Of a stretch of 38,177 nucleotides of DNA, positions 1 to 8,844 are shown piece by piece (the first letter of the stretch is position 1; each line of letters begins with the position of its first letter). Source of the stretch: Lachnoclostridium sp. (GTDB lineage Bacteria > Bacillota > Clostridia > Lachnospirales > Lachnospiraceae). The notes beneath the pieces were generated by a model. That model made no database searches. It was given only the letters and a program-made list of their open reading frames with translations, and was not told where the DNA came from. Both the position numbers and the translations under genes were made by a program. The stretch covers positions 1-38,177 of the forward strand of contig JAETRR010000038.1 in the NCBI GenBank assembly GCA_021770065.1, written 5' to 3'.

Positions 1-13
1 CTCCTGATAGTGA

Positions 14-42
14 TATCAAAAGTTGAGACTTAACTTTTGATA
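14..42. repeat. Perfect 11-bp inverted repeat
   Basis: TATCAAAAGTT (14-24) and AACTTTTGATA (32-42) are perfect inverted repeats around a 7-nt loop. The repeat lies about 90 bp upstream of the first gene. It could be an operator or a hairpin at the end of a gene outside the window. It lacks a U-tract, so I do not call it a terminator. Confidence 0.5.
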
Positions 43-134
43 CCCATGATAGAAATATAGTCTATTGTCACACATTTTTCCCTCACAGTCGAGGTACGCA
101 CTATCTACCGTTTACTAAAAGAGAGGATGTGGAA

Positions 135-590
135 ATGGGGGCTGTATCTCCTTTGCAGCTTGATGCAGATACTTACTTGTGGGAGTATGAAATGCGATGG
201 CAGTGCTATATAATTAAATCGAGTGCTTCTATGCTGCAGCAGTTAGCCAGAGCTGCAATGGATTATACTGTAGTATCGTCTGAAAATATTAGGAATATGG
301 CTGACATAGTAAAGTATGCAGGCTATGCAGTTACACATTATCTTTGCTTAATGCGGCTTGAGGATGTGGAGGAATCAAAAGCAGACTGTTGTTATTGGAT
401 AGCAAAAGCTTTTTATATATTAGCAGATAACCTGCCAGAAGATTTTAAAGAATTTATTGAACATTGCAAATTGATGTCGCTTGCGTTCTGTGAGTTGGGG
501 GTAAGCTATCTGGATACATCAGGAGAAGAAAATGATCATGGGAATGATTTGAAACGGTTAAGAGATGAAATTGATGCAAGGATTATTTGA
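135..590 (+). CDS. Hypothetical protein, about 151 aa
   Basis: I do not recognise this protein. It is soluble-looking and mostly helical, with several Cys residues and no signal peptide or membrane segment. The C-terminus is charged and acidic-basic mixed (residues about 130-151). I chose ATG 135 because AGAGAGG at 120-126 lies 8 nt upstream; an in-frame GTG at 129 is the alternative. Base composition is AT-richer than the genes after 2.6 kb, as in the next gene, so the two may be accessory DNA. No function is assigned. Confidence 0.6.
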   Translation: MGAVSPLQLDADTYLWEYEMRWQCYIIKSSASMLQQLARAAMDYTVVSSENIRNMADIVKYAGYAVTHYLCLMRLEDVEESKADCCYWIAKAFYILADNLPEDFKEFIEHCKLMSLAFCELGVSYLDTSGEENDHGNDLKRLRDEIDARII

Positions 591-701
591 TTATGACATT
601 TCTATTTCTGAAATATATTCAGTGTATCAATAAGTAATGGAAATGTTGTGGGGGAAATGCTGTTATTTTTTGTTAATTGTTTTCCTTACATTAGGAGTTT
701 G

Positions 702-710
702 TGTTATACT
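702..710 (+). promoter_or_regulatory. Extended -10 promoter for the AAA-ATPase-like gene
   Basis: TGTTATACT at 702-710 is an extended -10 element (TGn plus TATACT). No good -35 was seen. Transcription would start near 717, upstream of the TTG start at 786 and downstream of the in-frame GTG at 648, which supports the shorter protein. Confidence 0.4.
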
Positions 711-785
711 TTTTATAGCAGTGTTTTTGAAGTTTGTAATGTATTAAGAAAAGCATTACATAAAGTAAACACAGGAGGTACTTCA

Positions 786-2375
786 TTGGGTATTTATTTA
801 AATCCTGGTAATGGCAGTTTTGAAGAAGCGGTCCATTCCAGAATCTATGTGGACAAAACAGGTCTGATTGGGCGTACAAATGAATTTATTAACACAAAAG
901 AAAAATTCATCTGTGTCAGCAGACCAAGAAGATTTGGAAAATCCATGGCGATTGAGATGCTTGCAGCATACTATAGCTGTGGCTGTGATTCAAAAAAGCT
1001 GTTTTCCGGAATGGCCATAGAAAAAGATGAAACTTTTTCTGTATATTTGAATCAATACGATGTGTTTTTTCTGAATATGCAGCAATTCCTAATTGAAGCA
1101 GAGCATGGGAAGCTGATAGAACATCTTGAACAGCAGGTGTTGGAAGAGGCTTATGAGGTATATGGGGAATATTTAAAGAAACCAGTGACAGGACTGGCAG
1201 ATGCTTTGCGGCGTATTTATGTGAAAACAGGAAAAAAATTTGTTTTTCTGATCGATGAGTGGGATTGTGTGGTACGTGAAAGACAAGAGTCGGAAGAACT
1301 TCAGAAGCAGTACCTTGATTTTTTGAGGAATCTCTTGAAGGATCAGCCGTATGTTGCTCTTGCTTATATGACAGGGATTCTTCCGGTGAAGAAATATGGA
1401 CAGCATTCGGCTTTGAATATGTTCTGGGAATATTCTATGATCGATCAAAATGTTTTTGAAGAATATACCGGTTTTACAGAGCAGGAAGTCAAAGAATTGT
1501 GTAAGCGGTTTGATATGGATTTTGCCCAGACAAGCAACTGGTATGATGGCTATCGGTTTCGGCAGTATCAGCACGTTTATAATCCAAGGTCTGTTGTTGC
1601 AGCCATGAAGTGCCGTCATTTTTCTAATTACTGGACCACCACCGAGACATATGAGGCCTTAAAGATTTATATGGATATGGATTTTGACGGCCTCCGGTCT
1701 GATATTGTGCGGATGCTTGGGGGAGATCGTGTTAAGATAAATACTTTGAGTTTCCAAAATGATATGCGCACCTTTAAGACAAAGGATGATGTACTGACAT
1801 TGCTGATTCACTTGGGGTATCTGGGTTATGATGCAGATTTGAAAGAAGCTTTTATTCCCAATAAGGAAATTTCCGGAGAATTTGAGAATGCCATGAGTGT
1901 AGGCGGCTGGGCTGAGATTATGCGTATTTTAAGGGCATCGGAAAAGCTTTTGGAGGATACACTTCACTGTGATGAAGAGAGCGTTGCAATAGGACTTGAC
2001 CGGGCGCATACCGAGGCGGCTTCCGTTCTGACCTACAATGATGAGAATTCGCTTGGCTGCGCCATAAGTCTTGCATATTACAGTGCGAGAAAAGATTATC
2101 GGCTTATCCGGGAGCTTCCAACCGGACATGGATTTGCGGATATTGTGTTTCTTCCTCTGCCCTTTACGGGAAAGCCGGCCCTTGTGATTGAGCTGAAATA
2201 TGATAAGTCTGCCGTTACGGCAATTGAACAGATCAAGGAGAGACATTATGTCCAGGCATTAGAAGGTTACACAGGGGAAATTCTGTTGATTGGGGTAAAT
2301 TATGATAAGGACGATAAAAGGAAGCATCATAGCTGTGTGATAGAGAAGATAACGTATGGTGCAGAAGATAAATAG
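786..2375 (+). CDS. AAA-ATPase-like protein with PD-(D/E)XK nuclease-like C-terminus
   Basis: This matches the clostridial and Bacteroides family with an N-terminal AAA-ATPase_like domain (PF09820 type) and a C-terminal PD-(D/E)XK domain (PF08011 type). A Walker A-like RPRRFGKS lies at residues 46-53 and a Walker B-like LIDEWD near 155. The C-terminal GFADIVF (about 449) and VIELKYD (about 466) fit the D...ExK nuclease core. The protein is 529 aa. I chose the TTG start at 786 because AGGAGG at 773-778 sits 7 nt upstream; the open frame extends to 648, but that part has no ribosome binding site. The family's role is unclear; mobile-element or defence functions have been proposed. No partner gene is visible. 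Confidence 0.85.
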   Translation: MGIYLNPGNGSFEEAVHSRIYVDKTGLIGRTNEFINTKEKFICVSRPRRFGKSMAIEMLAAYYSCGCDSKKLFSGMAIEKDETFSVYLNQYDVFFLNMQQFLIEAEHGKLIEHLEQQVLEEAYEVYGEYLKKPVTGLADALRRIYVKTGKKFVFLIDEWDCVVRERQESEELQKQYLDFLRNLLKDQPYVALAYMTGILPVKKYGQHSALNMFWEYSMIDQNVFEEYTGFTEQEVKELCKRFDMDFAQTSNWYDGYRFRQYQHVYNPRSVVAAMKCRHFSNYWTTTETYEALKIYMDMDFDGLRSDIVRMLGGDRVKINTLSFQNDMRTFKTKDDVLTLLIHLGYLGYDADLKEAFIPNKEISGEFENAMSVGGWAEIMRILRASEKLLEDTLHCDEESVAIGLDRAHTEAASVLTYNDENSLGCAISLAYYSARKDYRLIRELPTGHGFADIVFLPLPFTGKPALVIELKYDKSAVTAIEQIKERHYVQALEGYTGEILLIGVNYDKDDKRKHHSCVIEKITYGAEDK

Positions 2376-2633
2376 GAGGGGAGAATAGATTTCTATAATC
2401 ACTTGACAGAACAATCTGCCGAAAAAACAAAAGATTTTTCGCCAATCTGCCGAAAATACGGCTTTCACCCACAGCACGGCAGCATTTCCCACAAAGAATC
2501 CCCGAAAACTTTGGCATGTCCGCACATGGCGAAAAACAGAAACATCCTTTATACTTTCATTAAAGCCCATCCCAGGCCAAAAGATCAGGAACCCGGCATG
2601 GAGAGGAAAAACGAGAAGTATGGAGGAAGTAAA

Positions 2634-3734
2634 ATGGCAGGCTTATCATTAAAGAACATTTGCAAGGTATATTCCAACGGATTCGAGGCAGTAAAGGATT
2701 TCAATCTGGAGATTGAGGACAAAGAGTTTATCATCTTCGTCGGCCCTTCCGGCTGCGGAAAGTCCACCACGCTTCGTATGATTGCGGGTCTGGAGGAGAT
2801 TTCCTCCGGAGAACTGAAGATCGGGGATCGGGTTGTGAACGATGTAGAACCCAAGGACCGTGATATCGCCATGGTATTTCAGAATTATGCACTGTATCCC
2901 CATATGAACGTATTTGACAATATGGCGTTCAGCCTGAAGCTCCGCAAGGTTCCCAAAGCCGAGATTGAGCGCCAGGTCAGAGAGGCGGCCCGGATTCTTG
3001 ATCTGGAAAAGCTCCTCGACAGGAAGCCCAAGCAGCTCTCCGGCGGACAGCGGCAGCGTGTGGCTATGGGACGTGCCATCGTGCGGAATCCCAAAGTATT
3101 TCTGATGGATGAGCCTCTTTCCAATCTGGATGCCAAGCTCCGTGTGCAGATGCGTACCGAGATTGCCAGACTTCACGAGCGCCTGGGAGCTACGATTATT
3201 TATGTAACCCATGACCAGACCGAGGCCATGACCCTGGGAACCAGGATCGTCGTGATGCGGGACGGAATCGTTCAGCAGGTGGACACGCCGCAGAATCTGT
3301 ACAATAAGCCGTGCAACCGGTTTGTGGCGAGCTTTATCGGCTCTCCGCAGATGAATTTCTTTGAGGCAGTCTGCGAGGAGCAGGACAAGAAAGCGGTCTT
3401 AAAGATAGGAAATGACCGGATCCTCCTCCCGGAAGAGAAGAGCAGGGCACTGCTTGACGGTTACAAAGGAAAACAGGTAATCATGGGAATCCGCCCCGAG
3501 GATGTCTATGAGGCCGATGCGGCGGAGACGGAAAATGTGATTGAGTCCGAAGTGACTGTCTATGAGCTTCTGGGCGCGGAGGTTTACCTTTACTCTGATG
3601 TCCAGGGAACCAATATGATAGCAAGAGTGGCGGCTGATACCACGGCGAAGGTGGGCTCAAAGGTACGGTTCGGTTTTGATACAGAAAAGATTCATGTATT
3701 TGACATGGACACAGAGAAGGTTATCACCAATTAG
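2634..3734 (+). CDS. ugpC: Multi-sugar ABC importer ATPase (MsmX/UgpC family)
   Basis: Cytoplasmic ATPase of CUT1-type carbohydrate ABC importers, 366 aa, the usual family length. Walker A GPSGCGKST is at residues 37-45, the signature LSGGQRQ near 135, Walker B VFLMDEP near 156, and the H-loop in YVTHDQTEAM. A C-terminal TOBE-type regulatory region starts near residue 280. ATG 2634 has GGAGGAAG just upstream; the frame is open to 2403, but that part is non-coding leader with a possible -10 TATACT at 2550-2555. No permease or binding protein is adjacent, so it is probably a shared ATPase serving several sugar importers, as MsmX does in Firmicutes. The ugp, msm and mal paralogues cannot be told apart by sequence reading alone. 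Confidence 0.93.
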   Translation: MAGLSLKNICKVYSNGFEAVKDFNLEIEDKEFIIFVGPSGCGKSTTLRMIAGLEEISSGELKIGDRVVNDVEPKDRDIAMVFQNYALYPHMNVFDNMAFSLKLRKVPKAEIERQVREAARILDLEKLLDRKPKQLSGGQRQRVAMGRAIVRNPKVFLMDEPLSNLDAKLRVQMRTEIARLHERLGATIIYVTHDQTEAMTLGTRIVVMRDGIVQQVDTPQNLYNKPCNRFVASFIGSPQMNFFEAVCEEQDKKAVLKIGNDRILLPEEKSRALLDGYKGKQVIMGIRPEDVYEADAAETENVIESEVTVYELLGAEVYLYSDVQGTNMIARVAADTTAKVGSKVRFGFDTEKIHVFDMDTEKVITN

Positions 3735-3737
3735 GAT

Positions 3738-3800
3738 AAAATACCCCTGGAAAGCCGGGTATCTGTGCTTGCGCAGATATCCGGCTTTGTGGTATTTTAA
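3738..3800 (+). terminator. Rho-independent terminator after ugpC
   Basis: A long hairpin: outer AAATACC/GGTATTT and inner AAAGCCGG/CCGGCTTT plus TATCTG/CAGATA around a short loop, ending in a TATTTT tract. It starts 4 nt after the ugpC stop. Confidence 0.8.
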
Positions 3801-3854
3801 AAATAAGAGGAAGAGGTGCAGCAGCTGCGCCGGTTCAGACAGGAGCGGAAAAAT

Positions 3855-4940
3855 ATGATTTCAGAGCAGAAAATACAGGCCAGTATAGATGAGGTGCGTG
3901 CCATTGCCAGAGTAGATGTGTGCGTATTTGAGCCGGACGGCCGGACGGCGGCATCAACCCTTAAGCCCCATGAGCTTCCGGACAGAGAACTGGTGGAGAG
4001 TTTTGCCCGTTCCGGGGCAGAGAGCCAGACCATATCGGACTATCATTTTTTTAAGGTGGCAGTGAAAGGCCGCACAGAGTATATTCTGGCGGCAAAGGGA
4101 AGCGGCCAGGATGTGGATGTGATCGGAAGACTGGCGGCGAGCCAGCTTTGCAGTCTGATTTCTGCCTATGAGGACCGCTATGACAGAAATGCCTTTATCC
4201 AAAAGCTTCTCATAGACAATCTGCAGCCTTCTTATATCTGTAACTGGGCGAGAAAGCTCCATATCCGGCAGGAGGCAGAGCGCATGGTTTTTCTCATTGA
4301 GACGAAGTATGAGCAGGATGAAGCTGCCTTAGAGACTGTGCGCAGTTTATTCGGTCATGTTACGGGTGACTTTATTACCACTGTTGACGAAAAAACCATT
4401 GTCCTGGTAAAGGAAATGTCCGGAACCGGGGAAGAGCCGGAACATATTGCCAGAACCCTTGTGGATATGATCAATGCCGAGGCCATGACCCAGGTACGGG
4501 TATCCTACGGAACAATGGCAGACCGTCTGGAGGAAGTAGTAAAGTCTTACCGGGAGGCGGGAATCGCCATGGAGGTGGGCCGGATCTTCTATGCGGAGCG
4601 TGTGGTGACAGCTTACGAGAGGCTTGGCATCGGCCGTCTTATCTATCACCTGCCCTTAAAGCTGTGTGAGCAGTTTGTCCGGGAAGTGCTTGGAGAGGGA
4701 ACAACGGAGCTTCTGGATGAGGAAACCCTTGCAACCATACACTGTTTTTTTGAAAACGGGCTGAATATGTCGGAGACAGCCCGGCAGCTTCATGTACACC
4801 GGAACACCCTGGTCTATCGGCTGGAAAAACTTCAGAAAGCTACAGGGCTGGATATCCGGGTATTTGAGGACGCCATGACTTTTCAGATTGCGCTGATGGC
4901 TTCGGCAATGGAGAAATGGGTAAAGGGTCAGGCAAAATAG
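3855..4940 (+). CDS. CdaR/PucR-type transcriptional regulator
   Basis: 361-aa regulator with a C-terminal PucR-type helix-turn-helix (PF13556 type) at about residues 295-350, containing MSETARQLHVHRNTLVYRLE. The N-terminal third resembles the putative sugar-diacid recognition region of CdaR proteins and the middle resembles a GGDEF-like sensor. ATG 3855 has AGGAGCGG at 3841-3848. The pairing with a MsmX/UgpC ATPase gene just upstream is a recurring Lachnospiraceae arrangement (from memory) and suggests control of carbohydrate uptake. The inducer is unknown. A terminator separates the two genes, so it is likely transcribed by read-through or its own promoter. Confidence 0.85.
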   Translation: MISEQKIQASIDEVRAIARVDVCVFEPDGRTAASTLKPHELPDRELVESFARSGAESQTISDYHFFKVAVKGRTEYILAAKGSGQDVDVIGRLAASQLCSLISAYEDRYDRNAFIQKLLIDNLQPSYICNWARKLHIRQEAERMVFLIETKYEQDEAALETVRSLFGHVTGDFITTVDEKTIVLVKEMSGTGEEPEHIARTLVDMINAEAMTQVRVSYGTMADRLEEVVKSYREAGIAMEVGRIFYAERVVTAYERLGIGRLIYHLPLKLCEQFVREVLGEGTTELLDEETLATIHCFFENGLNMSETARQLHVHRNTLVYRLEKLQKATGLDIRVFEDAMTFQIALMASAMEKWVKGQAK

Positions 4941-4984
4941 AGGAGTAAACCAATGGTAGAATTCCTTTCTAAACTGCAAATCGG

Positions 4985-5013
4985 TTGTCCCGGAGTCAAA
5001 AGTCCTATATACT
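4985..5013 (+). promoter_or_regulatory. Promoter of the XRE/membrane regulator
   Basis: TTGTCC (4985-4990), 17-bp spacer, TATACT (5008-5013). Transcription would start near 5020, just ahead of the start codon at 5044. Confidence 0.6.
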
Positions 5014-5043
5014 AAGGAGAAAAATACGGAAAGGAATACATCC

Positions 5044-5928
5044 ATGGCTCATGAAGTGAACAAACAGGAAAAGATGGCTAAATTCATATCAGAAATGAGA
5101 AAAGCCAGAAATCTTACACAAAAAGATCTTGCAAATCAACTGGGAGTGACGGACAAAGCCGTCTCCAAGTGGGAGCGCGCAGTGAGCAGCCCGGATATCA
5201 GCCTTTTGATTCCCCTGTCAGAGGCTCTGGGAGTATCCACAGGCGAGCTGCTCAGCGGAGAAAAAGATGAAGCAGAACGGACGGAATCTCTGGTAAATGC
5301 AGCGCTGGAATATTCCGATAAATCAGCTTCCTTAAGGGTACAAAGGCTCTGGGAATTCCTTTTTGCAGGAATTTCTGCAGGCTTCCTTCTTGCAGCCATC
5401 GCATGCCTCATCTGTAATTACGCTGTTTTTGGAGAGCTTTCCTGGTCTCTGCTTGTGCTTGTGTCTCTGATTTTCGCCTGGAGCATCCTGGTGCCTCTTT
5501 TTAAAGCGGAAGCAGGCCGTGTTCGAAAAAGCCTGCTTGTATTAAGTGTACTTATTTTCCCCTATCTGGGTACCTTAAGCGTTCTTCTTAAGGTGCCGCT
5601 CCTCCGCACTATGGGGATGTGCATTGCAGCGGCAGGACTTCTCGGTGTGTGGGGGCTCTATATAGTCCTTGCTCATGTGTGGAGCGGCAGAAAGTATTTT
5701 GCGCTTTGTGTGATATTCCTCCTTTTGTTTGCGGAAGAATATGGAATTAATCGTATAATAGACGGATTTATGGGAGCGTCTGCTGAAAACAGAGCTTTTG
5801 GATATCTCCAGGACGTTATCATTCTTCTGCTGTCGGCCTTTTGCTTTGGGATAAGCTATTATAAGAAGGAAAAGCCCGGACACCGGACGACGTTCACGGA
5901 GAAAAGCAGTCCGCTCAAAAAGATATAA
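5044..5928 (+). CDS. XRE-family regulator with multi-pass membrane domain
   Basis: 294 aa. Residues about 10-66 form a Cro/C1-type HTH (MRKARNLTQKDLANQLGV then VSKWERAVSSPDI). After a short linker come six hydrophobic segments between about residues 100 and 280, so the protein is a DNA-binding head on a polytopic membrane domain. Such fusions are common in Clostridia and are thought to sense envelope conditions or small molecules. No transporter partner of its own is adjacent; the symporter operon follows on the same strand after its own promoter. The ribosome binding site GGAAAGG is at 5028-5034. Confidence 0.85.
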   Translation: MAHEVNKQEKMAKFISEMRKARNLTQKDLANQLGVTDKAVSKWERAVSSPDISLLIPLSEALGVSTGELLSGEKDEAERTESLVNAALEYSDKSASLRVQRLWEFLFAGISAGFLLAAIACLICNYAVFGELSWSLLVLVSLIFAWSILVPLFKAEAGRVRKSLLVLSVLIFPYLGTLSVLLKVPLLRTMGMCIAAAGLLGVWGLYIVLAHVWSGRKYFALCVIFLLLFAEEYGINRIIDGFMGASAENRAFGYLQDVIILLLSAFCFGISYYKKEKPGHRTTFTEKSSPLKKI

Positions 5929-5951
5929 ATCTGTATTTCCCTCTAAAAGGC

Positions 5952-5980
5952 TTGCGTTCCTTCCCCGGTTCCGATACAAT
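5952..5980 (+). promoter_or_regulatory. Promoter of the symporter-azlCD operon
   Basis: TTGCGT (5952-5957), 17-bp spacer, TACAAT (5975-5980). The predicted transcript starts near 5987, just before a perfect hairpin at 5994-6024. Confidence 0.6.
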
Positions 5981-5993
5981 AGAAAGACATGCG

Positions 5994-6024
5994 TTACCTT
6001 TTTAACAGAAGAGTAAAAAGGTAA
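5994..6024 (+). promoter_or_regulatory. Perfect 11-bp hairpin at the 5' end of the symporter mRNA
   Basis: TTACCTTTTTA (5994-6004) and TAAAAAGGTAA (6014-6024) flank a 9-nt loop. It would form at the very 5' end of the mRNA or act as a DNA operator just downstream of the -10. It could stabilise the mRNA or bind a repressor; the sequence does not decide between these. Confidence 0.5.
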
Positions 6025-6058
6025 GGATGAATATTAAGGAAATTACAGGAGGATGAAA

Positions 6059-7456
6059 ATGAGGGAAGGTGAAAATACGGGAGCGCTGCTGCATGTGGGA
6101 AGATCGCGCAGCAGTTTTTCGGGAAAGATGGGGTATGTTCTGGCAGTTGCCGGATCAGCCGTAGGACTTGGAAATATCTGGCGTTTCCCCTATCTGGCCG
6201 CAAAATACGGAGGAGGTATTTTCCTTCTGGTGTACCTGATTCTGATGCTGACCTTCGGCTATGCGCTGATTGTGTCGGAGACGGCTCTCGGACGTATGAC
6301 AAAGAAAAGCCCGGTGGGCGCATTCGGGGCATTCGGAAAAAGTGCGCCTTTTCGGTTTGGAGGCTGGATTAATGCAGTGATTCCCATGCTGATTGTGCCT
6401 TACTACAGTGTCATCGGCGGATGGGTGGTAAAGTATCTTTTTGAGTATCTTAAGGGGAATACGGCCGCTTTGGCAGAACAGGATTATTTTACTGCATTTA
6501 TCGGGGAGGGCATCTCGGCGGAGTTCTGGTTCCTTCTCTTCAGCCTGGCGGTTCTGGCGGTGCTGTTTGCGGGTGTGAAGCAGGGGGTGGAGCGTGTCTC
6601 TAAGGTTATGATGCCTGTACTTGTGATACTGGCGGTCGTTGTGGCGGTCTATTCCATGACCAGGCCGGGGGCCCTTGAGGGCGTCAGGTATTTCCTGGTT
6701 CCCAATTTTGAGAATTTCTCCTGGATGACAGTGGTTGCCGCTATGGGACAGATGTTCTATTCGCTGTCCATTGCTATGGGAATTTTGTATACTTATGGTT
6801 CCTACATTAAGGAAGATGTTGATATTGAAAAGTCTGCCAACCAGGTGGAGATTTTTGATACGGCGATTGCCATGCTTGCGGGATTGATGATCATTCCGGC
6901 AGTATTTGCTTTTTCCGGCGGCGATCCGGACACCCTGCAGGCAGGTCCGTCTCTGATGTTCATTACCATTCCCAGGGTATTTGCCAGTATGGGCTTCGGA
7001 ACAGGGGCCGGAGTGATGTTTTTCCTTCTGGTGCTTCTTGCAGCCCTTACCAGTGCCATTTCTCTGGCGGAGTCCGGCGTATCTACCTTTGAAGATCAGC
7101 TTGGATGGAGCCGTCATAAGGCAACTCTTTTGATGGGGGCGATTATGATAGTGTTTGGTTCTGTTTCGGCTCTTGGCTTTGGAGTGCTGGATTTTGTGAA
7201 AATTCTTGGAATGTCTATCCTTGACTTCTTTGACTTCCTGACGAATTCTCTGATGATGCCGGTGGCGGCTCTGGCAACCTGCATTCTGGTTACCCGTGTG
7301 GTCGGGCTTGACCGGATTGCCGGGGAGGTGGAGCAGTCGTCACGCTTCCGGCGCAAGGGAATGTACAACCTGTTCATGCGGTTTCTGGCACCCGTCTGCA
7401 TTGCGGTAATTCTCTTAAGCTCCATTGCAAATGTTCTTGGATGGATTTCCATGTAA
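6059..7456 (+). CDS. Sodium-dependent transporter, neurotransmitter:sodium symporter (NSS/SNF) family
   Basis: 465-aa polytopic membrane protein with the NSS signature in segment 1: SAVGLGNIWRFPYLAAKYGG. It has about 11-12 hydrophobic segments, matching the short bacterial NSS proteins (Tyt1- or LeuT-like) that import amino acids with Na+. ATG 6059 is preferred over ATG 6053 because AGGAGG at 6047-6052 directly abuts the earlier codon and leaves 6 nt to the later one. It is followed after 11 bp by azlC, so the operon pairs a Na+-driven amino-acid importer with an amino-acid exporter. The substrate is not readable from sequence; aromatic or branched-chain amino acids are possible. Confidence 0.92.
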   Translation: MREGENTGALLHVGRSRSSFSGKMGYVLAVAGSAVGLGNIWRFPYLAAKYGGGIFLLVYLILMLTFGYALIVSETALGRMTKKSPVGAFGAFGKSAPFRFGGWINAVIPMLIVPYYSVIGGWVVKYLFEYLKGNTAALAEQDYFTAFIGEGISAEFWFLLFSLAVLAVLFAGVKQGVERVSKVMMPVLVILAVVVAVYSMTRPGALEGVRYFLVPNFENFSWMTVVAAMGQMFYSLSIAMGILYTYGSYIKEDVDIEKSANQVEIFDTAIAMLAGLMIIPAVFAFSGGDPDTLQAGPSLMFITIPRVFASMGFGTGAGVMFFLLVLLAALTSAISLAESGVSTFEDQLGWSRHKATLLMGAIMIVFGSVSALGFGVLDFVKILGMSILDFFDFLTNSLMMPVAALATCILVTRVVGLDRIAGEVEQSSRFRRKGMYNLFMRFLAPVCIAVILLSSIANVLGWISM

Positions 7457-7467
7457 GGAGGCTTTGG

Positions 7468-8184
7468 ATGTCAATGCCAGAGAGAGGAAAGTGTAAACGG
7501 GCTTTGAAAGCCGCTTTTCCCCATACAATCCCTATTTTTGCGGGCTTCTGGTTTTTGGGGATGACTTATGGGATCTATATGAATGTGTCGGGCTTTCCTT
7601 TCTGGTATCCGATGATTATGAGCTTGACCATTTTTGCCGGTTCCGTGGAGTTTGTGGCAGTGAATCTGCTGCTGGGGGCCTTTAATCCCCTGCAGGCTTT
7701 TGCCATGACACTGATGATTAATGCCAGGCATTTGTTTTACGGGCTGTCTATGCTGGATGAGTACCGCGGAAATGGGTGGAAGGATTTTTATCTTATATTC
7801 GGTATGTGCGATGAGAGCTTTTCCATCAATTATACGGCAGAGATTCCAGAGGGGATTGACAAGGGATGGTTTATGTTTTTTGTTACCCTTTTGAATCATT
7901 TTTACTGGTTTTTCGGTGCTTCGCTCGGCGGAATCTTCGGATCTTTGATTCATTTTAATACGGAGGGCCTTGATTTTGTGATGACGGCTATGTTCGTTGT
8001 GATCTTTATGGAACAGTGGATGAAGGAGAAAAATCATGTCAGTTCTGCGGCAGGGCTTGGGATAACTCTTTTGTGCCTGATTGCTTTTGGAGCAGACAGC
8101 TTTATTATTCCGGCCATGCTGGCTATACTCGGGGTTTTGATGCTTCTTCGGAAGCCCATGGAGAAATGGGAGGGAAAACCATGA
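7468..8184 (+). CDS. azlC: Branched-chain amino acid exporter large subunit AzlC
   Basis: 238-aa membrane protein of the AzlC family, which with AzlD exports branched-chain amino acids and their analogues (the azaleucine-resistance system of Bacillus). It shows the conserved opening [16 protein letters not shown], the segment [19 protein letters not shown] and [15 protein letters not shown] 7468 follows AAGGAGG (7455-7461) by 6 nt. Its stop overlaps the azlD start as ATGA, indicating translational coupling. Confidence 0.93.
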   Translation: MSMPERGKCKRALKAAFPHTIPIFAGFWFLGMTYGIYMNVSGFPFWYPMIMSLTIFAGSVEFVAVNLLLGAFNPLQAFAMTLMINARHLFYGLSMLDEYRGNGWKDFYLIFGMCDESFSINYTAEIPEGIDKGWFMFFVTLLNHFYWFFGASLGGIFGSLIHFNTEGLDFVMTAMFVVIFMEQWMKEKNHVSSAAGLGITLLCLIAFGADSFIIPAMLAILGVLMLLRKPMEKWEGKP

Positions 8185-8507
8185 CACTTACAGAACAGAT
8201 GATTACCATTGGAATGGTGGTTCTGGGGACGATGCTGACCCGGTTCCTTCCGTTTCTGATTTTTCCGGCAGGAAAGCCTGCGCCCGGATATATCCGGTAT
8301 CTGGGAAAGGTGCTTCCGCCTGCAGTGTTCGGGCTTCTGGTGATTTACTGTCTTAAAAATGTGAATGTATTTACGGGAAGCCATGGGATACCGGAGCTCA
8401 TCAGCATTGCAGTCGTGACAGGTCTCCATCTTTGGAAGCGGCAGATGCTGCTTTCCATAGCGGGAGGGACGATCTGCTATATGCTGCTGGTGCAGACGAT
8501 ATTTTAG
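8181..8507 (+). CDS. azlD: Branched-chain amino acid exporter small subunit AzlD
   Basis: 108-aa AzlD-family protein with about four hydrophobic segments and the typical [10 protein letters not shown] motif near residue 20. The start ATG at 8181 overlaps the azlC stop by 4 nt (ATGA). Family partners are almost always adjacent, as here. A nitroreductase relic begins 5 bp after the stop. Confidence 0.92.
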   Translation: MTLTEQMITIGMVVLGTMLTRFLPFLIFPAGKPAPGYIRYLGKVLPPAVFGLLVIYCLKNVNVFTGSHGIPELISIAVVTGLHLWKRQMLLSIAGGTICYMLLVQTIF

Positions 8508-8512
8508 AGATT

Positions 8513-8668
8513 ATGAGAGCCCGCCACAGTGTACGGCAGTACAAAGGGAAAAAGATTGAAAGCGGAGTAAGAGAAGCTCTGGATGAACAGGCAGGGTATT
8601 ACGGGGAAAGGCTGGTGCTGAAAGCACAGGAAAAAGCATTGTCCGGTCAGACACTGCCGCAGATCTGA
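8513..8668 (+). pseudogene. Nitroreductase relic with internal deletion
   Basis: The 51-codon frame begins like a nitroreductase ([18 protein letters not shown], the FMN-binding N-terminus). It then jumps to YGERLVLKAQE, a motif normally about 100 residues later, and ends after LSGQTLPQI. The middle and the C-terminus are absent, so this is a remnant left by internal deletion, in the position of a former last gene of the azlCD operon. Confidence 0.65.
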
Positions 8669-8766
8669 TTTGCAGCTATATCAGCCGGACGGAGGCAGCA
8701 GGAATTCATAAGGAATCGAACAGAAAATGATATTGGCCGGATAAAGCTCCTTTTGCATGGAAAAAA

Positions 8767-8824
8767 GAAAGATCCTGTGGTAAAATATTAGAAAACCATA
8801 TCTGATATTTACGCAGGATCTTTC
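8767..8824 (+). promoter_or_regulatory. Extended -10 promoter inside an 11-bp inverted repeat, upstream of the GH25 gene
   Basis: GAAAGATCCTG (8767-8777) and CAGGATCTTTC (8814-8824) are perfect inverted repeats 36 bp apart. Between them lies TGGTAAAAT (8778-8786), an extended -10. The repeat arms flank the likely transcription start, so the arms could be operators or form a hairpin in the leader. Confidence 0.45.
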
Positions 8825-8844
8825 ACATATGCAAAGGAGAGGCT

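Noticed and set aside
2403..2633. N-terminal extension of the UgpC-type ATPase
   Set aside because: The extra 77 codons have no homologous character and no ribosome binding site; ATG 2634 gives the normal family N-terminus.
6155..7117. 320-codon antisense open frame in the symporter gene
   Set aside because: It is a shadow of the symporter frame, rich in His, Arg and Lys, with no recognisable domain.
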